Source: Ochotona curzoniae
Taxonomy: Eukaryota > Chordata > Mammalia > Lagomorpha > Ochotonidae
Reading direction: 5' to 3'
Assembly: GCF_017591425.1 (NCBI RefSeq)
Contig: NW_024464918.1
Location: 12,956,001 to 13,020,000 of the forward strand
Length of the DNA: 64,000 bases
Each line of letters opens with the position of its first letter. The first letter of the stretch is position 1. Below the pieces are notes generated by a model that saw only the letters and a program-made list of their open reading frames with translations, was not told the DNA's origin and searched no databases. This document shows, piece after piece, positions 35,651-47,109 of the stretch. The position numbers and the translations under genes were made by a program.

Positions 35651-36489
35651 GTGATTTTCAGTTTAAAAGTTGGGAACATTATTGAGAGGTCAATAGAGAA
35701 AATATAAATGTATACACTAATGGACAGGAGTGTCAGGTACCCCAGAATTTTGTGAATTCCACTTGTCCTCCATTCTCCAATTTTTATCAACACTTCCAAT
35801 GAAACAGTAAGTCTCTGTGAAGCATGATTATAACCATATCAGATGGGAGAACCAGCAAGAAAGTGACCAAAAAGCAATCTAGTATGATGCCTGCATTTTG
35901 CTCAAATGGTAGTCTGCACACTGTGTTCAGAAATATGAGTAAAAATGTTTCTCAGAATCATTTCAAACAAGATGTGTCTATTTTGATCAGCCACACCCAA
36001 GAAATACTTGAATAAGGATGGACAGAGTCTTTTCATCATGAACCTGATAAGAACATAGCTCTGAACACTAGGGTATAGTATCTTGTAACCAACATTCCAT
36101 CTTGGAAGCCCCCATCTCTGTTTTGGTTCACCTTTTCCATCTCTGTATGTAGCTTGACTAACTGGTTTCCCTGAGCTGAGGTAGACAGTCAGCATTAACA
36201 CAGCTTGAAACATCAGAAAATCATTTTTGTAGCAGCAATGCAAGAGCTACTTTGTTGTTTGGGTAGCATTCAAGTGTACTAAATTGTGCTTTCATTATGA
36301 AGGGAAGAAAGATATAGGAGCATAGGGCAAAACAGTGGCAGAGTCTCTTCAAATGAGAACCTGTTCTGAGTTGTTACTAAGGCTAAACTTTGTGAGGATT
36401 AGCACATGCTCTAAATCCATTCAGTTATTCTTTATTATCAAGTATCACTGTCATCATTATCTTTGGGACCAACATCATTATCTTCAGGC

Positions 36490-36690
36490 ACTGATCATTC
36501 ACTATGTGCCAAGTGCTATGTTCATTACATTAAATATCTATAACCACTGTACCTTTCTTTGTTACAGAGGAGGAAACTGAGATTCAGGAAAATTCCATTA
36601 TTACTTTATTGCATTCATCAGCTAGCAAATGACTGAACTGAGTGTTAAGCCCACATCTACTTGATTCCAAGATCATATTCACAAGTACGG
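36490..36690 (-). repeat. MIR, antisense
   Basis: 'cactatgtgccaagtgctatg', 'cagaggaggaaactgagattcagg' and 'agctagcaaatgactgaac' give a clear antisense MIR. Confidence 0.8.
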
Positions 36691-37387
36691 CACCCTACTG
36701 CTTCACCAGTTTCAGAACCCTACAATGCAAGGTTGGGAATCCCTATTCATGCTTGTCATGTTAACATAACAGTGTTTTCATCACTCTCACTCAAGACTAA
36801 TGCAAGGCTTATCAAATCCCGATGGTGGAGCCCCCTGTGAATCATCCTCAGCTTCAAGCATCTCCAAGTGCTTGCCTTCTTCCCACACCTGAGACTGAAG
36901 AGAATTGTTGAATCATCATCTGACTTGGGAGACCCATGGAATCAAGACGGAAACCAATTTGCATGGGAAACTTGCCAACACCACCAGACAGCCTGATTTC
37001 CCTGCTGGTGAGAGCTTTTGACTGGCAATGATCCTGCCCCTGCCATAGGGGATTTTCTAGAAAAATCTCATGTCTCCGTTCAATGGCTGAAAAAGCCCAA
37101 TTAATGAGCTGTAAAAGCAGAAATGGAGAAGGATAATGGAAGAGAGACAAACAGAGAGAGCCAGAGAAAGTTGCCAATGATTGGAGAGAAGGACCATTGA
37201 TTTAAGGCAGATTAAGAGTCCCATGAGAAAGGATGGCTTGGACAAGGGTATGGGAGGGTAACAACTCGGACCTCTGATCTCTCAAGTTACTGTTAGTAAC
37301 AACAAGGGAGTATTTGACCTTGGGTTCAATCCCTGGGTGATACTTCTTCAGAGCACATTTCCCCCTTTTCTGAGTTGCAGAGCATGG

Positions 37388-37580
37388 GGATTAAAAGTGC
37401 AATTCCAAGAGACAGACTGCTTGCATTTTAAATATAGGCCTGTTTACCAGCTGATTCTGAGAAAAGTATTTACTGTCATCAAGATTTAGTCTATGTAAAG
37501 TAGAATGGGGATCATAGTATTACTTGTTTCATAAGGTTGTCACAGAGGTTAAATGAAATAATGTTGGTAGAATATGAAGA
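37388..37580 (+). repeat. MIR disrupted at its 3' end by a retroposon
   Basis: 'gagaaaagtatttactgtc', 'tagaatggggatcatag' and 'ttgtcacagaggttaaatgaaataatg' match sense MIR. The novel retroposon begins just after it. Confidence 0.7.
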
Positions 37581-37588
37581 TCAGTGGT

Positions 37589-38698
37589 GGCTCCCACTGG
37601 AGAGCGTGAGTTGAGACGGGGCAGATCAGATCAGGCAAGGCTACAACACCTATGGGCCTCATGTGAGCTAGATCAGGGAAAAGGTAGGCTGGGCTGATTG
37701 TTCCTACCGGTGCAAGCATAAATCAGAGGGTGAGGGTTGCATCAGTTGGCAGATGCTGGCACTGGGGGCTAATTCTGTCAAGTTTAGCTGCAGAACCACC
37801 TGGAGAGTGCATGATTCGGGAGTGGGAGTGGGCCCAGTACGGAAATAATGGGCACCTTTCTCTTGGGTTATCACTCCTACTGGAAAGCATGAAAACCAGG
37901 ACTGGGCAGGCATGGCTAGACAGAACAGCACCCACCAGCATGTGTGTGGGCTGGACAGTAGGGTTGGTTAGGTTGAACTAGGCTTCAAAGCTCTGTGACA
38001 TGTGTAAGAGCTGACTGGGATGTGGGACAGACTGAACAAGTCTGCGGTACATACTGGCAAGCATGGGAACCAGGGTAGGGGGCAGGCCTGGTGGGGTTAT
38101 TGGGAGTTGCCCCAACTGACTGAAGCTCCCACTGGTTTGCGTGAAAGCTGAGTGTGAAGTGGACAGAATCAGGTTGGACTGCAACACCCATTTGTTTGTG
38201 TAGAAGACAGGGATGGAAGCAGAACTGACCCAGCAATAGCAACCAGCAGCATATGCATAAGCTGATTGGGGTGACAAACTGTTCCAGACCCTGTACTGGC
38301 AAACACACACAAGAATCAGGTCTGAGATCACCTCAGACAAAGTTTCTTTGAGGATCCCTCCAACTGAACTGCTGATCTCAGAACCCCAATCATGAAGTGA
38401 TTATGTCAGTCAGTGGATTCTGGAGAGACTGCATCATGCATGGAATGGCAAGACTGGCAGCAATTCAGAACTGTTGAACTATCAAAACCGCTTGAGCAGG
38501 ACCCTCAAAGCATGCCTCACACTGGGGACCTAGGATGAGTGGGAGGCTGGGTTGGGCTTCTCCCTTTATGTTTTCCCTTATCTCAGATACAGGGAAAATA
38601 TATTAATGTAGAAAAAAGTTTTACCCACTTTCCTGTAGCCCTTGACCCTTTGTGCCCTAATCAACTATGTAAAGATTATCAAAATAAAAGAATTTAAA
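37589..38698 (+). mobile_element. Degenerate-tandem-repeat retroposon, copy 1 (5'-truncated)
   Basis: Aligns to the second copy from 52107 onward and ends in the same 3' sequence (CCTGTAGCCCTTGACCC, ATCAAAATAAAAG) and A tail. Bases 37741-38396 are almost identical to 52242-52897 (about two small differences). The 150 bp before and 300 bp after are clearly diverged. It lacks a 233-bp segment present in copy 2 (52898-53130). No convincing target-site duplication was found. Frames of 72-120 codons on both strands have no recognisable domain and appear passive. Confidence 0.85.
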
Positions 38699-38902
38699 AA
38701 AAAGAATAGCAATTGATTTTAAGAATTTGGAGTCATAAGAAGAGAATATTGACTAAGTCTGAATACCATTTGTGGAATATAAGAATAAAGTTTAAACATA
38801 CTGATAAAAAGAAGAACAGTGGTGGACCCATAGTGAGTATTATCTAACTTAGGATATTTCTGACTGTAACTAGTAGAACCTCTAGTTCAATGTGACTTTA
38901 AA

Positions 38903-39247
38903 TATTTCTTTCTTTATTTGAAAGTTAGAGTTACACATAGAGAGGGAGAGAGACAAGGGAGCGATACAGAGAGGGATAGAGAGACAGACTGATTTTCCAT
39001 CTGTTGGCTCACTCTCCAAATATGGTGGGAGTTGGAACCAGCTGAAGCCAAGAACTAGCAACTTCTTTTTGCTCTCTTAGACATAGGTGGTAGGGACCCA
39101 AACACCTGGGCTATCTTCCGCTGTTCTTCCCAGGCCATTAGCAGGGAGCTGGACTAGAAGGGGAGCAGCTAGGACACAAAATAGTATCCATAAGACACGT
39201 TGGCATTGCCATCAGCAGCTTTACCCATTATGCTACAATGCTGGTCC
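38903..39247 (-). repeat. CSINE, reverse orientation, with target-site duplication
   Basis: Flanked by TTCAATGTGACTTTAAA (38886-38902) and TTCAATGTGGCTTTAAA (39248-39264), a 17-bp duplication with one mismatch. The body has a GA-rich tract, 'ttggctcactctccaaatatgg' and 'cattagcagggagctgg'. Confidence 0.92.
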
Positions 39248-39392
39248 TTCAATGTGGCTTTAAAAAGGAAGTGCAATAGTTCCATGTAAGTAGAAGTTCA
39301 GCAAGAGTGGCTTTTCAGAATTGGTTAAATTTGTGCCTTAGTGATGTAATTTCCCCATTTTTCTATTTTTGCCACTGTAAGTAACAACTTTA

Positions 39393-39735
39393 GGCTGGGA
39401 GCAACATAGTGTATCACACTGATGACTTTGTGTTGGAGGGTTGGGATGTACACATCTCACAGTAGACTGCTGATTCATGTCCTGGGTTCTGCACTTCTAA
39501 TCCAACTCCCTGCTAATGTGCCTGGGAAGCAGTGAATGATGGTTCAAGTTCTTGAGTTCCTGTCACCCACATGGGGTAACCCAGATGCAGTTTCTGGCTC
39601 CTGGATTCAGCATGGTCCAGCTCAGGCTTTTACTGCCATTTGGGGAAGGAATCAGTAGATCTGAGATCTTGCTTTCTTGTCTGTCTCTGTCACTTTGCCT
39701 TTACAATAAATAAATGAATACATACATACAATGCA
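39393..39735 (+). repeat. Old CSINE
   Basis: 'ttctgcacttctaatccaactcc', 'tgtgcctgggaagcagtg', 'tttggggaaggaatcagtag', tail 'acaataaataaatgaatac'. Confidence 0.85.
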
Positions 39736-39739
39736 TATA

Positions 39740-42335
39740 TATCATAAGAGTGGTATAGCCCTTTAGGCATTAGATTTACACGTGTGATTTACATGTGTCA
39801 GTGTCTAGAGGAAGCAGAGCATCTCTCTTCAGATTCACTATGTGAAGCAGAGACTTTTTGGGGGAAGGGCGTGTTGGATTCCACTAGTAAATGTCTGCTC
39901 ATTGCTATCATTGGACCAATCACTGGTAAGTAACCTTTGATCAAAGGAGCTCATTTTGGAGTTAGGGGCAAAAGCTACATGGGGCAGGCCGGATACCAAC
40001 AACAAAACTATTAGGAGGTACTTTGGCAATAGACATTTGACAACATCCTGCAAACAATATATTTCACTCTTCCTATTTTCATTATTACTTTTGCTTTGGA
40101 TTGCTTTCACTCCCAGGAGGCTTCCCACTCTGAGTGTTCATGGCCCCACGCTATCTCAGTATTTTCACTGTGGGCTGAGTTAAGTTCAGTTCCTGCCTCT
40201 TCTGGTGAGAGGACAACTCTCAGATTCCAAGTTTCCTTCCACTCCTAAAAACACCTCAGGTAGAACAGCCATATTCTTCAACTTTGCAGAGTTGCCACAA
40301 ATCAGCCAAAGGGAATTAACTTCAAGATGCCTGAATCTGCTACTAACACTATGAATTAGGTAACTGAGTTAATAATATAATTGATTCAGATGCTTAAGCA
40401 ACAGTCTTTCATACTGTAGCCATATGTCTGGGACTCCTCTATCCAAGATAGCTATTCCACCTCAAATAGTGTTCTGGGTTAAAAGGTGATAGCTTTGAAC
40501 ATTTATTTATCATTGAAGTAGTTTCTCTGTGATTTAAGGTCACACATTTTGTGATCAACATATGTTTTAAAAGATGAAGGTCAATGTATTTGGCCCACAA
40601 CAGCACATAATTTGGGACTGGAGTTCAGTCTTGCAGGGGCCTTCATTTTGGTTCAAGAAGTTCAACCTAGAACAAGCCTTTTTTTTTGTTTTTTCCTTCC
40701 CCACCCTGAAACTGGGCATTTTTTCACACCCATAACTGAAGTGGTTCTTTTATTCTTGGCTTTGGTCATATTGAGGATTGCTTGTTGAGTAAATGGCAGA
40801 GACGCCCTCCCTCCTCTCTGTTGTAAGTAGTCAGTTCAGTTAGCCACCAGTAAACCCTCATCTGCCAGTCAATTGGCCTGAGTCAACCAGCAAATAACAT
40901 GTTTTGTGCTGAGGGTCAATCTGGGCTATTGCCACACAGTTTAGATATCATTTTTTCCTTCTAGGGGCAGGTCAGATCCTGCTCCCTAGTGCAAAAACTC
41001 CCAGGCACATGGCAGAAATTTCAGTATCATGGGAGCATTCTCAAGAACCAGCCAAGAAGTCTTCAGAATTCGATGGAGTGAATTATGGTTCATTGAGTAA
41101 AATGTTCTTTTCTTTTGAAATGAATTCCATTTGCTTCACCAGAGAATCACGGACTTTTCAAACTAGCTGTGACTTTGGATGTTATGTGTTTCAATGGTTT
41201 TGTAGCTAAGTTCATGGCGTGCACCCAAATTTTATCCTGCTGTAAGGAAAGTGACACAGAGATTCTGTTTGCGTGGAGTCCCCATAGGCCTTACAGGGCA
41301 ACAGTGAGGAAATATGCTGACGCCGCTCATTCTAGGTTGAACTTCTTGAACCAAAATGAAGGCCTGAAGTTTGCTTTTTTAACTTTTGTACTGAACTGAC
41401 TTTGAGTGGATCTGGTTCTGGGATGACCTTTCCAGGACAGATAATGTTGGATGCTACACTTTTTGCATTTTATCCTCTTTCTCAATCCCAAATAAACCTC
41501 TCCAATTTTTTTTTTTAAAGATAGGGCATCGTACAAAGTGGTAAGAAAGTGCATACATGAATAAATAAGGAAATCCTAACATCAGCTGCAAGATATTGAG
41601 AATGCTATGATTGGGAGTTTAAATAAGAATTAAATCTTATGATTCTAGGAATGAGAGCATGACAAGAACTAGGTTGGACTAGGAAAGGAAAAAAAAAAAG
41701 ACTAGAGGCCAATTGTAAAATAGGAAACCTTTCACTATCTGAGTTATAGTACTTGGGAATTTGTGCAAAGATGATGATAAATATGGTGGCCTGCAAAGTC
41801 TAGAACTAGGAATGGTACAAGAGAGCATCTGTAGCCACTAAGAAGATGGTCAGGTGAACTTGTCTCCCTTTCCTGGAACTTTGAGTCTTGGGAAGACAAG
41901 TTGGCTTTTGTTCATTTCAGTCATGTTGCCTAGACGTGCCAGGGTGGATAATTCCTCAACATTCTCTCCCAGCAATATTCTCTCCCTCTTTCATGGGTCA
42001 AAATTGAGATCTGTTATATGCATTGGATTATCTTATCACAAGGGCCTTTACCAATTAGCAATTGAAAGATAAACAGATGCCAAAAGATCAAGTTCAGCAA
42101 TGGAGAGAGGGGATGTGGCTTGAGTCCTGAAGCCAGCAGCTCATTACCATTCTTCAGCTTGGACAGTGCTAAGCACAGCTGTATGCTCAGACTGCTGAGT
42201 GATGGAGAGACATCAACAGTGAGTGGCCAGTGCTTCACTGTCAGCAGAGACACAGATGGTTAACTTAAAGCTGTCAAAAAATCACTGTTCCCTTGCTTGT
42301 CTCAATATGACCCATACCAGCAAAAAAGTAAAAAG
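39740..42335. other. Intergenic stretch with no gene recognised
   Basis: No exon, RNA gene or young SINE. Short T and A runs lie near 40680, 41505 and 41688. Frames stay below 100 codons and lack motifs. Confidence 0.5.
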
Positions 42336-42339
42336 AGTT

Positions 42340-42460
42340 CTGGGAGTCAGCATGACTAAGGACCCACATGCCCAGACCCTAGCAATTTCTGTGATCATGA
42401 GCAAGTCTCACCTCTCTGCAGTCAGTTTCCTCACCTGTTAGTAAATGGAATAATGCACAA
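42340..42460 (+). repeat. MIR fragment
   Basis: 'gatcatgagcaagtctcacctctctg' and 'gtcagtttcctcacctgttag' are MIR core phrases. Confidence 0.65.
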
Positions 42461-42864
42461 CAACTCAACACATAGAACTAAGAACAGAATTGTTTTTGGT
42501 TGCTGGAAGATTACAGGTATGTGGAAGTATGCTTCCTTAATTCCTCCTATAACTTACTCTTTGGTCCCTGAGGTGTTTCTGGAAAACAATCAATTGAAGG
42601 AATATTCTTCAATGATTACATGGATGATTTCCCTGCCTGCACCTGAATTAATTTCACCCTTAAGATTCCCATATTCTGATGTTGTTCTCATTCCACATTC
42701 CTTATATGTAATTTTTTTCAAGTTGTCTAGATCCTTCCCCCAAAAAATCTAGATTTTTGCTTGAGTTAGAGTAGGTCCTGTGCCTGGCAGCCAGGCAACC
42801 CTTAAGTAAGACAAAACACTTAATAGAACAACCAATAGCACCATCCACTATGAAAGGGCTCACT

Positions 42865-43000
42865 TCTTTATTTAATCATTTGGTATTTACCTAATACAAA
42901 TGTGGCAGCACTGTGGGTATCAGCATGGAGGACACAGTGATGCACACAAATTAGGGATTTCAAATAGTTTAAAATGTAGAATAGTTGAATGATTTGCTTT
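42865..43000 (-). repeat. LINE-2 fragment, antisense
   Basis: 'ttatttaatcatttggtatttacctaatac' and 'catggaggacacagtgatgc' fit a decayed antisense L2. Confidence 0.45.
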
Positions 43001-43275
43001 GGTGGGGAAAAAGCAGGATGACTGCCATCAATAAGTTGAAAGGTGGCTATGAAGAAGAGCCACCAGGCTTGCTTATTTAGTTCCAGCATAAGACTTCATG
43101 GAAGCAAAATGAAAAAAGGAGGCAGTCATGACTTCAGCATGGGAGAGTACTTTCTAGTAGTTTGGCATTTTCTGTTGATGGAACTGCCTGTCTTGGGAGT
43201 TGAGTTTCTCTTGCCCAGGAACTGATGACCAGTTTTAAGGATTTTGTAGGGTGTAGGTTTAAGATTCTGCTCTGG

Positions 43276-43590
43276 CGGCTGGTACCATAGTGTAGCAAAC
43301 TAAGCTTTTGCGTGTGGTGCTAGGATTTCATTTGAGGGCCAGTTCATGTCCTGGTTGCTCCACTTCTGATCCAGCTCTCTGCTTAAGGCCTGGGAAAGCA
43401 GTGGAAGATGGCTCAAGTCTTGGGGTCCCTGCACTCACATGGGAGACTTAGATGAGGCTCCTGGCTGCAGATCAGCTCCAGCTTTTGCTGTCATTTTGGG
43501 AGTAAATCAGCAAATGGAAGATCTATCTCTCTCTTTCTCTATTTAACTACTTTACTAATAATAAATAAATAAATAACTTAAAAAGAGAGA
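43276..43590 (+). repeat. Old CSINE
   Basis: 'cggctggtaccatagtgtagc', 'ttgctccacttctgatccagctc', 'ggcctgggaaagcagtgg', tail 'aataataaataaataaataac'. Confidence 0.9.
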
Positions 43591-43639
43591 GGTTCTGCTC
43601 TTGGTTTAAATTTTCCCTTGGACCTTCATGGTTCGCATG

Positions 43640-43800
43640 AGTTTTAGGCACCATATTTCACTTCTCTAGAGTTGTTTTCTCATTTGTGAAAAAAAGTTAG
43701 GAAAACTCAGTCTGGTTGTGCCATTGCGAGAAATAAATTATGCAACATTAAGTAAATGCCTGGCACACAGAGAAGGGACTCAATAAATGCGTGTTTTCTT
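43640..43800 (+). repeat. MIR 3' part
   Basis: 'tttctcatttgtgaaaaaaag' and 'aaatgcctggcacacagagaagggactcaataaatgc' mark the MIR end. Confidence 0.7.
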
Positions 43801-44279
43801 GACTCTGTCACAGGTGAGGTTTAGAAAAATGCTGATGAAATGCTCAACTGCTGCTGGTGCTTCATAGACTTTATTTATTTTGAGCAACTATAGTCTATGA
43901 AGATGAGAGAGCTTGTGCCTTATTCACCCTGCTTAGCATAAGACAGTCACAAAGAAAGGCCTTTATAAATGCTGGGAGGTGTGAATATGGAGTCCTAGCA
44001 AGCAGTTGTCTTGTGGAAGTAAATCTGAACACGGCCTCTCCTTTCTACCCTTTAAAGTGAAATATCAAGGCAAAAGTAGACACACATGCTCACATGGCAC
44101 AAACATGTATGTGCACAGACTTGTGCCTAAGTCACCATGCATGTCACAAGCATATAGTGCATCCCCTATCTGCCCCCTCCTCTCTGTTCTCCCCAGAATC
44201 AAGAAGCTGGAGAGAGAATTGACTTGTGCGATGAGTCACAGAAGCGGCCAGGATGAAGGGCAGGATTCAGCATCCCTGG

Positions 44280-44640
44280 GGAATCTTTATTTATAGCCCC
44301 GGCTGCTGGAGAGGGGGCTGAAATCATTCCTAAGGAGTTTCAATGATGGAGAGTGATCAGACAACCAAACGATGTCATTCCCACTGTCGGGCTGTCTTAG
44401 AGGCAGGCGCCTGTTGCTGCCGGAGCCTGGAGAAGCGCTGTGTCACTCCAGGGCTGTGGTCCTTGGGGAGGAGTTAAACTGACTGCATTCCAGCTGGTCC
44501 ATCAGCAGCTGGCAGCTGGCAGCCGCTGGGCCCCTTTCCCCAGTGCACAGGCAATCTCTATGCTAATCCGAGCAAATCCTACCAACCCCAAACAAACTGA
44601 AACCTCTGGCCCTGCAGAGGCCACTGATCATGGAAGATGC
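44280..44640. promoter_or_regulatory. GC-richer unique block with clustered E-boxes, candidate enhancer
   Basis: Not repeat-like and clearly more GC-rich than its surroundings. It has three CAGCTG-type E-boxes within about 30 bp (about 44490-44522), an octamer-like ATGCTAAT at about 44560-44567, and CpGs. Enhancer function is inferred only. Confidence 0.3.
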
Positions 44641-45059
44641 AGTTTAGATTCAAAATAATATAGTCTAATCCTTTCACCCAAATGGCTCTGCCTCTGTCAC
44701 AGTTTCTGTAAGGAGCAGAGCAAGTGACATGGGGAAGATGCAGCAGTGGGCCTGGTATGCCTTAGTGAAGATTAGGGTATGGGGAGAAAGAGCCAGCTGC
44801 TTCTTTGCTGAGCTTTTGCTACCAGAAAAATCATGTCCGGGTTCTCGGTGAGTGGGCAGTGTGTCCCTTGGGCCTAGGCCCTCCTAGTACCCAGCACATT
44901 GTCCAACCTGGAGGTGGTACCCAGATGTTAGCTGATGGATGTGTATCTGCCCAATTTTCAGTTTTCCCATGGATGAAGATTCCACAGTTCCAGTTTTCAG
45001 GAATGATGCATACTAGGGAGAAAGGGACATGCCTTTTCTTGTAGATGACCTTGCACATG

Positions 45060-45160
45060 TAACATAATCTCTTTAAGCTTCAGTTTTGTCATCTGTTACA
45101 TGAAGACTTAGCTATGCTTTGGAGATTGTGTCAAGGATTGGAGAAGGTGCAAAAGTGTTA
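45060..45160 (+). repeat. MIR fragment
   Basis: 'aatctctttaagcttcagttttgtcatctgttac' followed by 'tgtcaaggattggag' is a decayed MIR. Confidence 0.6.
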
Positions 45161-45892
45161 TCTCACTATGCCATGGAGGAATGAGATATTTTTGTTAAGC
45201 AATAATACTTGAATTAATTGACCACATCAAAACTGGCAGGATACAGGGATCTGAGGACACTCAGAGACTTTTTAATCTATTGCTCCCCATTTCCCAATAC
45301 TTTTGCTTGGTTTGAAATCTTAGTCTGAGTGTAGTTCTCCATCCACTTCCCATTACTTTCATCTGGCACATGTGTGTACCTAGAACTTTGCTCCTAGTTG
45401 AGGCAAGAGACATTGGACTAGACACCAGTTGCCCTGTGTCCTGCTTTCACATACTCTACCTCTTAGTCCTTGACCGCAACCTTGGATCTTAGGCTTGAAC
45501 ATGGCTTACATAACAACTGTTGATCATCTCTGAACTCTGTTGATAAAACATCTATATTATGTTAGGCCTGCTGGTACCAACTTCTTGGACTATCATGGGT
45601 GCCTGAGACTACCTTGGTGGCTGGTCCTGTTGGTTAATGTCCTACTCTGATTTTTGGTCTTGATATGACTAAACTGAAGAGATCAAAACTGTTGTTAATA
45701 GGTTACAGAGCACCAAGTCCAGCACTTGAGCCTTGAAACAAGCAAGAACAGAAAATGAAGCTCAGAAAAGAAAGAAGAACCAAAAATCAGAGACCAATCC
45801 ATGCTTTGAATGATACAGTACTCATCCTTTATCCTCCAAGCACCACTAAAAGTTATACTTCCTAGACCTGGAAAATGTGTTGGCTATTAAAT

Positions 45893-46105
45893 ATCCAGAC
45901 TCCAAAACTAGACCTGAGTTAGAAACCTGACTCTGTTATTTGCTAGCTAGATGACCCTGAGCCAGCTGCATCATCTTTCTAAGTTTTGCATTTCCCACAT
46001 GTGAAATGGGGTTAGGAGAAGTACTTCTTTGATGGGGTTGTTGAAAGTATCAAGAGAGACAATGCATACTCAACACAGTGCCTGGTGTATCATGGGGAGT
46101 CCCAG
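45893..46105 (+). repeat. MIR, nearly full-length
   Basis: 'gaaacctgactctgttatttgctagctagatgaccctgagcc', 'catgtgaaatggggttagg' and 'caacacagtgcctggtgtatc' in sense order. Confidence 0.8.
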
Positions 46106-46849
46106 GATCAGGGCTATGATGACAGTTGAATCAGTGACTTTTGTGACATTTCTGTCTGGCATGGTTAGGAGGAAAGGGGCTCAGAGTCTTCTGAGGCCAT
46201 CAGCTTTGCTCAATCCTTGCTTAGCAGGATGAGCTGTAAGGGAGGGTAGCATCAGGGTTGGGAGCTGAAGCTTTATTTGGTTTTTCCCTGCATCAGAGCC
46301 CATTATCTGAGACTTTTGGGGGCTGAGTGGTAGAGGAGGTTTCAAGGGGCCAAGCAACCAGCCCTGATTCATGAGTAAAGGCTTCCAATTCCAGAAACCG
46401 CATCATCAGTTCCTTCAGGAAAAATCTTGAACCATAGGAGCTGACCTTCTGACTCTAGGATTGTGTCTTAGGCCTGCTTCTGAGAACCAAGAACTTTCTA
46501 GGCAGTCTTTATAGGAGAAAAGTCCCACAAACTGGGATCTCCCAGTGTGGTAAATAGTTGACTCACAAGCTCCAGTGCTGGCTACCTAGCTGCAACTGAT
46601 GCTGACCATAGAGGCATGCTAGCACAATGATGCTGGATCATTTGATTAAAAACAATGGAAAACTGAAATTTTTTATGTGAAATTCTTGCACTAAAGATAT
46701 ACATTTAATTTTAAAGAAAGACAGTATGGACTAAACCAACACATCTGTGAACTGTGGTCTATGTACTTACTCCACATAGTCTGAGAGTCATGTATTTATA
46801 CCTTGGCTTTACCCCTGGAGTTCCAGTTCTTCTTGGGCTTGATTCTCAA

Positions 46850-47105
46850 GTGACAGCTATTGGTTCACTCTGTTGATGCCTGCAATAGCAAGAGCTAGGA
46901 CAAGCTGAAGCCAGGAGATTTGGACTCCACCTAGTTTTCCAATGTGGGTGTCAGAGAATCTAGAAATTAACTCATTTGCCATTTCTCAGGATGTACATTA
47001 TTAGCAGGAAGCTGGATGAGAGACACAAGAACTGAGACTTGAACCAGCCACTCTAACATGGAATGCCGGCATTCCAAGGAACAACTTAAAGCCACGACAA
47101 CTGCC
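46850..47105 (-). repeat. Old CSINE, reverse orientation
   Basis: 'ctattggttcactctgttgatgcc', 'acattattagcaggaagctgg', 'gaactgagacttgaaccagcc'. Strongly diverged. Confidence 0.65.
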
Positions 47106-47109
47106 TGCC

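Noticed and set aside
37565..37590. Target-site duplication for retroposon copy 1
   Set aside because: Only a short AGAATA match exists between the 5' flank and the sequence after the A tail, and it is not adjacent to the element start, so it was not called.
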